64,000 bases of DNA from Amphibalanus amphitrite (lineage: Eukaryota > Arthropoda > Thecostraca > Balanomorpha > Balanidae): positions 124,001 to 188,000 of the forward strand of contig NW_024881568.1 in assembly GCF_019059575.1 (NCBI RefSeq), written 5' to 3'. The notes under the pieces were generated by a model. That model did no database searches. It was not told where the DNA came from and saw only the letters and a list, made by a program, of their open reading frames with translations. Below, piece by piece: positions 32,816-43,178 of this stretch. The position numbers and the translations under genes were made by a program. The stretch's first letter is position 1, and each line of letters begins with the position of its first letter.

Positions 32816-35800
32816 ATGGGCAATCAGATCATCTGTCACCATTGCCGCAAGAGAAGGACTGTGAGTCCACAGGAAACCAGGTAAATATATGTGTAAAATA
32901 CCTCCTATTGTGCCTTATTGCCAAAAATATACTTCACTAATCACTGATGCCATCTTCATTCATAGCATTTTTCACACTGTCACTTGCATGTGCTTATCAA
33001 TTCATCCTATGAACTCTGCTTCTAGTTGTACCATTGTTAGATTGCTGGCTTAAGTTTTTGCTTTTGAGCTTGGAGCTAAATGTTCTCTACTAATATGAAC
33101 TAATGATTACTCCAAGGAAGGACTTATGGTCACATACCTGTTTACTTTCCAGGTTAATTCGTATTCTACTGGTGGGATTGGACAATGCTGGAAAAACCAC
33201 TGCAGCAAAATGCCTTGTTGGAGGTATGCCTTTTCAATATACATGCTTCTTACTATTTGTGTATATCTTTATATATTTTTGTGTCTGAATCATTACTTAT
33301 TGCCATTGCTTTTCATGCAAGTGTTGAATTGTTCAAAGGGTTGAAATTGAGGGTTGAATCATTAACCTATACAATATCTCATACAATTTGTACCATCTGA
33401 TTTTGATATGATCATTGTTTTTTCAAGTTTCTTTCCCTGTTGGATGCCACAACTCAACACATTCAAGGTGAAGTGTCTCAGGGACCAGAATCTGACCTCT
33501 CTCCATCTCTCTCCTCCCCCTCCCACCCTATAGAGCCGGTCTCGGCGCCGGCGCCGACGCTGGGCTTCTCCCGACTGGAGGTGCGCCGGCGCGGCTGGAC
33601 CGTCGAGCTGTACGATGTGGGCGGTGGGCGCGGCATCCGCGGCATCTGGCGCAACTACCTGGCCGAGAGTCACGGCCTGGCGTTCGTCGTGGACGCCGCC
33701 GACACCGGCCGGACGGACGAGTGTCGCGACACGCTGCACGCGCTGCTCGGCGACCCGCGCGTCGCCGGCAAACCGGTGCTGATGTGAGTACGGCAGACAC
33801 AGGACAGTTCCGTGTTGCCCTATCTGAGGGGCGGGATGTGAACCGCCCTGGGCTGTCTCTCTCCCCTGCAGGCTGCACTCCATTCAGGTTCAGCAGAGCT
33901 GGTAGACCTCACCTGCTCGAAGTCCGATCCCGACTTGAGCGACATCTATCGATCACAGCTAGTTTACCGTTTTAAGTCTGCAGCTAGGAAGCTTTGGCAA
34001 AGGGAAGGAGCTTACAAATGATATTGAGTTGGTAAGCGAAGGGTAGGCTTTTGTTTGCCTAGTCTGCCAAGTGAATTGATACTAACCGCTGCTATATTGC
34101 ATATAAATTTGATTGAATGATACACCAATTAATCGTTTCTTTTACGATTCGCTCATTTTGACGGCAAACAGCTCAGTTTTGACGCTCGATCATTGAAATT
34201 TTTTTCGGCACAGTATTGCCGGTGTCTGTAATGATGCCCAGGTATCGGTTCTCTTCTCGTGGTCGTCTCCATCTGTCGGAACTGCTCCGCGTCACTCGGC
34301 TCGTGCGTGGCTCGGCGCTCCGCCCTTCTATCGAGCCTTTGTGGCGGAACGAGAGCGCTACTTGGCTGCTCTCACTCGCCAGGCTTGTGTCATACACGGG
34401 TAATATTTGCCGATATTTCGAAATCGGTATCCATATTTATTATGAACCAGTCGTCGAGATCCAGCCTTACTTGAATGTTCGACACGCGTTGGGTGGAGGT
34501 AGCGTAAACTCAGCTAATTTTCTTACAACAGCCATCGATCCGGTCTGGTTGAACGGGTGTTTGCACGCACGCTATCGTGTCTGATTTTTGTCTCTGCGTG
34601 TGCTGGGTTGTCGGTAGCAAGTCCAGATCTGGGCGTCTGATAGCCATTCTGAGCGGTGAGCGGAGACACCAGGTGTTGAAGGCGGCTGCTGAAATCGACG
34701 TAGAGATGTCGCTGTGAACTATTACACGGCCTCTCATAGCTCTAGTAATTTGGTCCTTCGAATGAGGTAGGTTTGGCCTCTCGTATCTCAGCGCTGAAAT
34801 GCATTACTGATATGTTCCCCCTTTCTTCTTCTGCTTCATCCAAGCTCTAAAGCCAACTCCAGTATGATGATATGGCTATTGGCTATCAAAACGTTTGTCG
34901 AGCAGCACTTTTGTAGTCTTTCGCTCGATCCTATTCGTTGGCATGAGGAGCAATGCCAGTTTTGACACGTTTTGGTTCCTTTTTACTGACTTCTCAATTT
35001 TAGGTCTTTGTTTTCGATTATAACAGTTTTATGAAGACCGCAACGGTATATCACGAAAGGTCTCTGGCTCTAGATTCTCGAGAAGGTCTATGTTTTAAGA
35101 CTGGCTCTACGTTAAAGCCAATACTACTCCAGTTCGGTTTGACCAAAGTTAATTTCCGGTTTTATGCTTTATTTGTCATTCCTTACGTAACCAATTCATC
35201 GAATTTTGCGCCTAAAACGTAGTTGTGGACCTTTTATTTCTCCATGCGGCATCTTTTCTTTACCTCTGCGATTGCACCAAACGACACGGGTGCATTTCGA
35301 TAAGCTGATCATCGTTCTGAACCTGGATCGAATAGCGCAAAAGCTTAAAAACGGCTGTAATCGCTTTACGAAGGCTCGGGTGATCGTCGGCTTTGTGCTT
35401 TGGTTGACGTCCAAAAGCGTGCCTGTATATCATGCAAGTCCGCCGCCGCCACCGTCTGTCGTCCCCGTGGAGCCTGGTGCGCTCTGTGGTGTGCCCGCTG
35501 CTCTGGCTGGCCGGTGCCACCCTCGACTTTCTGTACCAGCTGGCAGTGTGCTCCGTCTGGCTGGTGGTGAGCGCCGCGCGCGCTCTGCTGGCGCTGACAC
35601 TAGAGGCGGCGCGGGTGACCGGCTGGCTGGCCTACTACGCCGTGCGCACGCCGCTGTCGGCCATCGTCCAGTGCGCCACCGCCCTCTTCTGGCTGGTCTG
35701 GCTCGTCGTTTCTGGTGTGCGCTTGTCCATCGTCTATGTTGGCCTTCTTTTTGTCACTGGCTGCCGCTGTGTAGGCGTCTTCCTGCTGAGAAACGCAGTA

Positions 35801-38800
35801 CGCCTGTACCGTGCTGTGGCGACTCTGCGATCCGCCTGGGCTGCCATCGTCCGCTATGAGGGCCATTGGCTCGGCAAAAAACGCTTCACCGGACCGATTA
35901 TGAGCTATTTTCGTAAAAAGTGTCCGCAGCATGTACCACCATCTGTTTGTGAATTGGTTGAGGATAAACTGAAAGATGCGTAAATCTGTTTTGTTTTCTT
36001 TGCAGGCTGTTCATTCACATTATCGTTCATTCAGTGAAAATTAAGCTGGATGCATGTTTCTTGTGAGACATGCTTCCATGCAATCTTCCATTTATACGCT
36101 TAAAATCAATCGTTCAACATTTTGATAAGAAAATGCTACTTACAATAAAAGCGTGCTTAGAGTTATAATTTACATACCTATACGCCAATCAAATAAGACA
36201 TACTGATTGGGTCGACTTGGGATCGGCTTGGAACTTGTCGGAAGGCAATGTTTCTGCATGAAAACCATGATGAAAGCCATTAAAAGATCGTTAGTAACAG
36301 TGGCACGCGAGCCCGTTTACAAAAATCAGGAAAGTGATAATCTAAATTCGGAGTTCGCGTCGTCAACAACTTTCTATGCGTGTTTTAATGTTATTTACAT
36401 TTACTTAGAATATTTTGTCTATTTTTTGCTATGTACACTTTCTACTCCAGTAATTTTGTACCCTACACTCATCTTAAATCAGCCTCAGCGTAAGAAAACA
36501 TGGACGAAGAAGATGAAGCAAAAGATTCTGTTTGCCTCCCACTCGCCGTAAACATTCACATATCGTCTTCGTAATGAAGGAAGCCCCTGAAGAGGGCATT
36601 TTATCGTCCCTATGGAGCCTGGTGCGCTCTGTGGTGTGCCCGCTGCTCTGGCTGGCCGGTGCCACCCTCGACTTTCTGTACCAGCTGGCAGTGTGCTCCG
36701 TCTGGCTGGTGGTGAGCGCCGCGCGCGCTCTGCTGGCGCTGACACTAGAGGCGGCGCGGGTGACCGGCTGGCTGGCCTACTACGCCGTGCGCACGCCGCT
36801 GTCGGCCGTCGTCCAGTGCGCCGCCGCGCTCCTCTGGCTGGTCAGGCTCGTCGTTGGTGGAGTCCATTTTTTCTTCTTGGTGGCGATTCCGAATATCCTG
36901 TGGGACGTGTGGTCGATCGTGGGCGGTGCCGTCCACCTTGTGTGTGTGCTGGTCTGCATGGTTGGCCTGGCTGTGTGCATTCTACTTTCGGTGACCTGCC
37001 GCAGCACGGCGCTAGTGGTCGGGCTCGGATGCGGCCTCGTCAAGAACGTCATGGCGCTCGTGTCGCGGGTTTTCGGCGGCGCCGTCCTGCCGGGACTGGT
37101 TTGACCTGGCAAATTATCGGCTCTCTTTTGTCGACATATATTTTGGAAGCATCTTACGTAATATGTGCGTCACCATTGATCGCAACATCTACCGCACGTC
37201 TGCCTTTCGCGCCTGTTCTTTTGTGTATCCAAATAAATAGTGCATTGTTTTTGCGATGACTGGGCTTTTAACATTGAACGTTTACTTCTTCTTATCAAGC
37301 AGCGTGTCTAAAAGAGAATCCATGGGTAGAGGCATTAAATGTGCCTCGGAATTTCTACTGCCCTAGACGGTGCCCTAACCGGTGTCCGATCAATCGAATG
37401 CAGCCCATGCTGTTGCAGTGCTCTGCTCTTCACTCTCTACCAAGTGTCGCGGTGTATTTTCGGCGCTCGTTTTTTATTGAACGTTTTTTTCCCGCTTACC
37501 CTCACAACGCTTATCTAGCACCAACAAGGGTCCTTGCAAGCTTAGCTAGGCCAAGAGCTAAAGGCCTTCGCCGTAATGATCTATTCCATATGGAGAGCTG
37601 TTTGTAAAAGCCGTCACGAGCTTTTCTCCGAAAGCTTGTCTCACCTTGCGAACTTCGACGAATACGAATAAGTGCGTCAGCTTGGTCAGCGTCAGCTTAT
37701 GAGTCAGCTTATGAGTCTTGTTACCTTGCTTGTTACGACTCACCGCGTTGTGGGATTGTTCAGTTTGTGTTTCTGCTGGTTTTCTATTGCAAGTCAGGAA
37801 ACATGATGGATCCTTCACTCTATTATCTATCAAGGAACATATCGGGATGAGCTGAGCCAAGAAATGGCGGTTATATTTCTCACGTTGGCAGGGGCTGTCA
37901 CTTTCGCCATTCATTGTATATGGTGGTGCTTTTCGGCTGTATTGTATTGCCTTTTTATGTCAGTTTCCGCAGTTGCAACTGCATTGTATTTATGTGTCAA
38001 AATTTGTGTGATTTGTTTGTTTGAAATTACGAAGAATATTTTGACTGCATTCTACAAGACTCTTAAATTCATTGTAATAGCCATCATTCGAACCAGCGAG
38101 TTTCTTATCATCGCTTCATACGTGATGGTGCGGTGTCTTTTATTTATTTACATCCCTCTCTTGATATCCGCCATCATCGCCATACTCAACTGGATCTGCG
38201 AGGTGATATGGATGCTAGTCTACAGCGTGTGCCTCGGGGTGTGCGTCGCCATCTCCATTGTGTGTTTCTCCTTCAACGCCATCGTCGGCGCCGTCTGCTG
38301 CGTGGCCACCATGTCGATGACGCTGCTGTGCGAGCTGCTCTCGGGGACGGTGCAGCTGGTCAGCGGCGCCGTCTGCAGCCTGGTCGGCTGGGCGTGCTGC
38401 ACGCTCACACAGTGCGTGGACGGCACGTGCTCGTGCCTGAAGACGCTGGCCGCGCCGCCGCCGGACCTCCAGGACCCGATCCCGGCCGACCCGACGCCGG
38501 ACCCGATGGCCGCCTTCTCACTGATCGGGCCGCTGCCGCGCCCCAGCCGCTCGCGGTCGGCTCGTCTGCGGCGGCCGTCCTCCACTGCTGCGCCGGCGCC
38601 GCCGGGACCGATCCCCAGCCCGCCGGTGCTGCCGGCGCCGGCGTGCACGGCGGCCGCGCCCCGGCCGCCGGCCGTGTGTGCCGTGCCGGCCCCGGCCCCC
38701 TGCTCGCCGCCGCCGCGGCGCCCCGTCTCCCGGGTGCGCGGCTGCCGCTCTCTGGAGGTGGTGGGCACGGCGGCGGGAGGCGCCGGTCAGCGACTGACGC

Positions 38801-41800
38801 GCAGTATGCCCGAGCAGCGGTGTCGCCAGACCGAGGAGCCGCGGCCAGTCACCAGACACGTGCACATCCGGCCGGTGCCCAGTCCGTCGCGGCGGCGGCG
38901 CAAACTGCGCAGACTGAGACGGGACTGCGACTGGGAGGTGGCGCACGACTGCGGAGTCGACTGCAGAAAGTAGCCTTCCGACCGTCTGAACTCAAGCATC
39001 ACCGCTCCTCAGCCCAACTGTGGTGGAGCTATGGGAGAAACGATTTTAGAAGGCCGATGTAACAGAGCACGAGTAGAAGAACAGCTTTCAAATGACTCTG
39101 AATGGATGTGGACGGATGTTGACTGGGGGTGGGGAACAATGTGATGTTTTTATGTATGCTCGTGGCTTGTGCAAGTTTTGATGGATTCTCCTAGCTTGTG
39201 GTGGATTCCAGTGATAATGTCGCGACTTGTGCTGTATGTGACAATGAACGATATTTTGGGAAGATCTCTTGTATTTTATAAATGAAGATCAGTGTATTTG
39301 CACCACCATATGGCAGACCTAGCAGGTGGCTGCTAGATAATCGAAACTGAACAAGCATGCATCCTCAGTTGGGCCTGGCTTGAGCCCAGAAAGCGAAGTA
39401 CACACCTACCGGTTAATGGCTACGTCAGTGGACATCCCAATAACACATCATTGAGCACACCGCGTTGCAGGCCGAAATTCTAACTCCTTCATGGTTGGGC
39501 GGGGGCGCAGAACTTTTTGAACGCCCCTCGTACTGACATGCCGACATCTTTAACACAATTCTAACGAAAAGTGTTCGTCAATTTTCAAACAACCTGTGGT
39601 TACGTCCTCTGACTGATTGATTGATTTATTTATTTATTTATTCATTCATTCATTCATTCATTCATTCATTCATTCATTCATTCATTCATTCATCCATTCA
39701 TGCATTCTTTCATTCATCCATCCATTCATTCATTCATTCATTCATTCATCCATTCATGCATTCTTTCATTCATCCATCCATTCATTCATTCATTCATTCA
39801 TTCATTCATTCATTCATTCATTCATTCATTCATTCAGGTATGCATTCGTTAGTTTATAGCATTCGTCCATTCATTCATTCATTCATTCATTCATTCATTC
39901 ATTCATTCATTCATTCATTCATTCATCAATTCATTCATTCATCAATTCATTCATTCTTGTATTCATTCATTCATTCATTCATTCATTCATTCATTCATTC
40001 ATTCATTCATTCATTCATTCATTCATTCATTCAGGAATGCATTCGTTATTTTATAGCATTCGTCCATTCATTCATTCATGTATTCATTTATTCATTCATT
40101 TATTTGTCCCTTTTATAATGTTTTCTTCCATTTAATGATAAGATTTGCCACCTGCATTTCCCAGCTAACCGACCCCCCCCCCCCTCTATATCGGCAGCCT
40201 GGCCAACAAGCAGGACGAGCCGTCGGCTCTGGACGAGGTGGAGCTGAACGAACGGTTACAGCTGGAGGCGGCCGCCAACCAGCACCGCTGTCCTATGAGG
40301 ATCGAACTGTGCGCCGCGCGGCCCGCCGCCGCCGCCGCCGGGAAGAGGAAACGCCTCGGCATACAGACCGGCTTCGAGTGAGTGGCGGGCGGGGAAGGAT
40401 GGAGGGGGGAGGGGAGGTTTCTCGGGCTATGGCTAGGTATGTTGGTTTATACTGTCAAAATGGTATTTCAGATAAAGATTTTTGGCTGCTTTGCGCCCAA
40501 ACCGTTCGTGGTTTACTCTCTTTGCATTTTGGTCGGTAGTATGGTTTGAAAATTGGTTGGTGTGCGTTGGCCGATAATTTCGATATGGGATACTCAGAAA
40601 CCGTGTCTGTTGATAGTCAAAGCACTTTCAGTTTACCGCACCTGATGCACAAATCCTGTTTGATGTAACCTCATAAGTCATAAGTCAACCTGCTAGATTT
40701 TACTAGATCCGCTCCTATATACATTCCTGTCCGCCCCCCCCCCGTCGGTGCGCGGGCTCGTAGGACCTCACTCGACCTCTGGAGCCCCTCCCCTCGCTGA
40801 CCTCCCGTCTCCTGCTCCGCAGCTGGCTGGCCGACTACGTGATCGACAATAACTCGTCCCTGGAGCAGCGGGTGACGGCCGACCTGGCCGTGCGAGCCGT
40901 GGAGCTGGAGCAGCAGCGCCGGGCCAGGGATGAGCGGATCAGACGCAACAGGGAGGCGGCGGCGGCAGCAGCAGCAGCAGCAGCGGCAGCGGGGGATGGC
41001 GGCGGGGACGGCGGAGGAGAGGGGGAGGACCGGGAACCGGACGGCGATCCTGTGGAGACGGTAAGCGGTGGGAGCGCTGGGGTGGTGTGGGTGGGTCGAG
41101 TGGTTCACTAGCTGCTTGATTGTACGTGGTATTTTGTGACATCTTGCTAAAGCAGTAACAGCTACTCGGTGACGTCGGTAGCCTTTGTTTGCGGTGATCA
41201 CTAGTCTTGTTTTGTTACGCAAGGCTGGAATATGTCCTTGAAATTATGACAGTTATGTTATGATCACGCTGGTTTTCACCTTTGTTTTGAGAGGTACCCC
41301 CTTCAGTTCCCTCGCCTTGGTTCAATGATCACTAAATCACCAGGCCTCACCACCCACAGTAACCACTCACCTCACCCGGTGTCCGGCAGGTGACCGTCTC
41401 TCGGACCGCCGAGTCGGAGCCGCCGGCCCTGCCCGCCACCTCCCCTACTGCCGCCCCGGCCGCCGCCCCGGCGAGCCCACCGAACTCCGACCTCCCAGCG
41501 GCAGCCGCCGAGGGGGCCCGGTCTCCGCCACCGCCTCCGGCCAAAACTCCCTCCCCCGACACTCCGCTACACCCCGAGCTGGAGGCGCAGATACAGGAGG
41601 TGTTCACCCGTACGGAGATGGGCCGCCTGGTGCGTGACCAGACGAGCCGGCGGGACACGAGTGACTCGGCCGGCGCCCCGGAGGCGGGGCGGTCGGCGAG
41701 CAGTGGTGGTGGTGGTCAGAAGGAGGAGAGAGGAGGAGAGGAGGGCGGCGGGACTGACCCAGAGGCCGGAGGAGGAGGGGAGGGGAGCGGGCCGACCGAG

Positions 41801-43178
41801 TCGGAGCCGGTGGTGGTCCACCCGGCGGGATCCATGGAGCCGTCCTCCGGCAGAGAGGTACGTGAGCGCTGCTAATGTCTCCCCTGGGAGCCGGTAGTGG
41901 TACACAGTCCTCGTGGGCTATATGCGGCTACACCGCGGTAGTTGAAGCCTCAAAGTGCTGACTGGTAGATTCTTGCCTATTTTCTACGATTCTGGTAGAC
42001 ACACTTCCGCGAAAAATACAAGCATGCCACTTATTTCCGGAAATATGGATATCATTGCAAGAAAACACCTTCAAACAATGTGGAGAAATCGCTGTTCAAT
42101 GTTTCGATGCTGGATGTTGTTTCATCTGTCTTCTCTGATTGTGTAACAAATTACTCCCCAGTTCTCCCCGATTCTGTCCCCCTCGTTCCCTGACGGCGCG
42201 TCCCCTCCGTGCAGTCTCCGGACTCTCCGGTGCTGGAGAAGGACTCTGGCCAGGGCAGCATCAAGGGGAGCGACTCGGAGACGCTGCTCTCATCCAGCGC
42301 CTCCCAGATGTCCACACAGGCCAACGGTGAGGCAGGCGCGGACGGACGGACGGACGGACAGACGGACAGACGGACAGATGTACGGGTGGGTTTGGACGGA
42401 TGGACAGGACGGGTTTGGACGGATGGACGGATGGACAGGTGGGTTTGGACGGACGGACGGACGGACGGACGGACGGACGGACGGACGGACGGACGGACGG
42501 ACGGACGGACGGACGGACGGACGGACGGACGGACGGACGGACGGACGGACGGACGGACGGACGGACGGACGGACGGACGGACGGACGGACGGACGGACGG
42601 ACGGACGGACGGACGGACGGACGGACGGACGGACGGACGGACGGACGGACGGACGGACGGACGGACGGACGGACGGACGGACGGACGGACGGACGGACGG
42701 ACGGACGGACGGACGGACGGACGGACGGACGGACGGACGGACGGACGGACGGACGGACGGACGGACGGACGGACGGACGGACGGACGGACGGACGGACGG
42801 ACGGACGGACGGACGGACGGACGGACGGACGGACGGACGGACGGACGGACGGACAGATGTACGGGTGGGTTTGGACGGACGTACGGGCGGGCAAGCAGTG
42901 TCTTGATAAAATGAGCCACTCACACGTGATGAAATACGACTGCCGGTACGCAATACATCCATAGGCTGCACTCCGCTCGTTCCCATAACTATTGTGCAAC
43001 CACCCTCCCGGCCTGCCTTAGGCGCCTCGGGCTGATTCCTAATTTCGCCCCTTCCACAGGCGTTCCCGGTGGCAAGCGCCGGAACCGTTTCTTCAAGCGC
43101 TACACAAAGACGTCGCCGATGCCCAACGACGTGCTGCTCGCCTCGATGTCGTCGATGCCGCCGGCAGGGAACGAGTGA
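32816..43178 (+). CDS. ARL13B: Arl13b-type ciliary small GTPase, eight exons
   Basis: Exons by splice consensus and frame: 32816-32880, 33153-33223, 33534-33783, 40198-40377, 40823-41060, 41390-41857, 42215-42326, 43060-43178; 500 aa, close to vertebrate Arl13b in length. Arl13b is a membrane-anchored GTPase of cilia, acting in ciliogenesis and as exchange factor for Arl3. G-domain motifs: GLDNAGKT (30-37), PTLGF (53-57), YDVGGGRGIRGIW (72-84) with Gly in place of the catalytic Gln as in Arl13b relatives, NKQD (122-125) and CAA (157-159). A charged helix (about 200-230) with an alanine run from a GCA/GCG repeat follows, then a Pro/Ser/Glu-rich tail and a basic C-terminus (GKRRNRFFKRY). The start MGNQIICHHC has Gly2 and two cysteines that could be lipidated (inference). 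A RVxP ciliary motif is not seen. Intron 3 holds three ORFs and a (TTCA)n tract; intron 7 holds (ACGG)n. The start exon is the least certain. Confidence 0.9.
33784..35431. other. Arl13b intron 3, 5' part
   Basis: No gene or repeat recognised between exon 3 and the first nested ORF. A mixed set of short ORFs without motifs. Confidence 0.35.
35432..35983 (+). CDS. Nested hydrophobic membrane protein 1, unknown
   Basis: An intronless ORF of 183 aa with an ATG start inside intron 3 of the Arl13b gene, same strand. I do not recognise the family. After a basic start (MQVRRRHRLSS), residues about 13-125 are almost continuously hydrophobic, rich in Leu, Val, Ala, Trp and Cys. They form probably three or four membrane segments, for example VVCPLLWLAGATLDFLYQLA and LSIVYVGLLFVTG. 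The last 60 residues are hydrophilic and basic (GKKRFTGPIMSYFRKKCPQH), likely a soluble tail. Residues 9-84 are nearly identical to nested protein 2 at the DNA level; beyond that the two diverge. It could be a real intron-nested gene, a retrocopy, or an alternative exon of Arl13b; expression data would decide. Confidence 0.5.
   Translation: MQVRRRHRLSSPWSLVRSVVCPLLWLAGATLDFLYQLAVCSVWLVVSAARALLALTLEAARVTGWLAYYAVRTPLSAIVQCATALFWLVWLVVSGVRLSIVYVGLLFVTGCRCVGVFLLRNAVRLYRAVATLRSAWAAIVRYEGHWLGKKRFTGPIMSYFRKKCPQHVPPSVCELVEDKLKDA
36574..37104 (+). CDS. Nested hydrophobic membrane protein 2, unknown
   Basis: An ORF of 176 aa from the first in-frame ATG (MKEAPEEGILSSLWS), 590 bases after nested ORF 1. 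It starts with a short acidic head and is hydrophobic throughout, with probably four or five membrane segments, among them LVCVLVCMVGLAVCILLSV and the last, ALVVGLGCGLVKNVMALVS. The N-terminal 80 residues match protein 1 almost exactly. The C-terminal half is different and lacks the basic tail, so the pair share one module and differ in the other. The frame is open a little further upstream (36532) without an ATG. A short overlapping upstream ORF starts at 36499 (MDEEDEAKDS) and stops at 36574, which could limit translation if transcribed. No family recognised. Confidence 0.45.
   Translation: MKEAPEEGILSSLWSLVRSVVCPLLWLAGATLDFLYQLAVCSVWLVVSAARALLALTLEAARVTGWLAYYAVRTPLSAVVQCAAALLWLVRLVVGGVHFFFLVAIPNILWDVWSIVGGAVHLVCVLVCMVGLAVCILLSVTCRSTALVVGLGCGLVKNVMALVSRVFGGAVLPGLV
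37105..37863. other. Spacer between nested ORFs 2 and 3
   Basis: No gene recognised. A tandem GTCAGCTTATGA duplication lies near 37691-37715. Confidence 0.35.
37864..38973 (+). CDS. Nested multi-pass protein 3 with Pro-rich basic tail, unknown
   Basis: An intronless ORF of 369 aa starting ATG at 37864, same strand as Arl13b and the two ORFs before it. Residues 1-190 are hydrophobic with many cysteines: probably five or six membrane segments, for example IFLTLAGAVTFAIHCIWWCF and LFIYIPLLISAIIAILNWIC, then cysteine-rich segments such as VCLGVCVAISIVCF. Residues 195-285 are Pro/Ala-rich. Residues 285-369 are strongly basic (SPSRRRRKLRRLRRDCDWE) and end CGVDCRK. The codons from about residue 120 on are much more GC-rich than the first 110, so the protein may join an AT-rich older part and a GC-rich part. 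The overall plan resembles proteins 1 and 2 (hydrophobic N-terminus, variable tail), but sequence identity is low. Family not recognised. Confidence 0.5.
   Translation: MAVIFLTLAGAVTFAIHCIWWCFSAVLYCLFMSVSAVATALYLCVKICVICLFEITKNILTAFYKTLKFIVIAIIRTSEFLIIASYVMVRCLLFIYIPLLISAIIAILNWICEVIWMLVYSVCLGVCVAISIVCFSFNAIVGAVCCVATMSMTLLCELLSGTVQLVSGAVCSLVGWACCTLTQCVDGTCSCLKTLAAPPPDLQDPIPADPTPDPMAAFSLIGPLPRPSRSRSARLRRPSSTAAPAPPGPIPSPPVLPAPACTAAAPRPPAVCAVPAPAPCSPPPRRPVSRVRGCRSLEVVGTAAGGAGQRLTRSMPEQRCRQTEEPRPVTRHVHIRPVPSPSRRRRKLRRLRRDCDWEVAHDCGVDCRK
39612..40110. repeat. (TTCA)n tetranucleotide tract in Arl13b intron 3
   Basis: About 490 bases of ATTC/TTCA repeats with a few variant units (CATC, CTTT, GGTATGCATTCG). 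It ends about 90 bases before exon 4. The HSFIHSFI ORFs are translations of it. Confidence 0.95.
42445..42853. repeat. (ACGG)n tetranucleotide tract in Arl13b intron 7
   Basis: About 100 apparently uninterrupted ACGG units, preceded by imperfect units (GGACAGATGG, GGTTTGGACGG) from 42340. It starts about 120 bases after exon 7. The GRTD and RPSV ORFs on the two strands are translations of it. Confidence 0.97.

Noticed and set aside
36612-37259. 215-aa ORF overlapping nested ORF 2 in another frame, and its counterpart at 35206-35859
   Set aside because: GC-rich shadow frames; the hydrophobic frame is the one shared in both duplicates with a plausible membrane pattern. I cannot fully exclude the other, since DNA identity preserves both.
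38133-39062. 309-aa ORF overlapping nested ORF 3 and antisense ORFs at 38220-38946
   Set aside because: GC-rich overlap frames without motifs; the in-frame hydrophobic start and ATG favour 37864-38973.
39617-40118. Long ORFs rich in FIHSFIHS
   Set aside because: Translations of the (TTCA)n microsatellite in an Arl13b intron.
41390-41875. Separate gene for the Pro/Ala/Ser-rich ORF
   Set aside because: It is Arl13b exon 6: acceptor and donor fit, phase 0 on both sides.
42151-42999. ORFs of 168-282 aa with GRTD or RPSV repeats on both strands
   Set aside because: All are reading frames of the (ACGG)n tract; open in every frame because the repeat has no stops.
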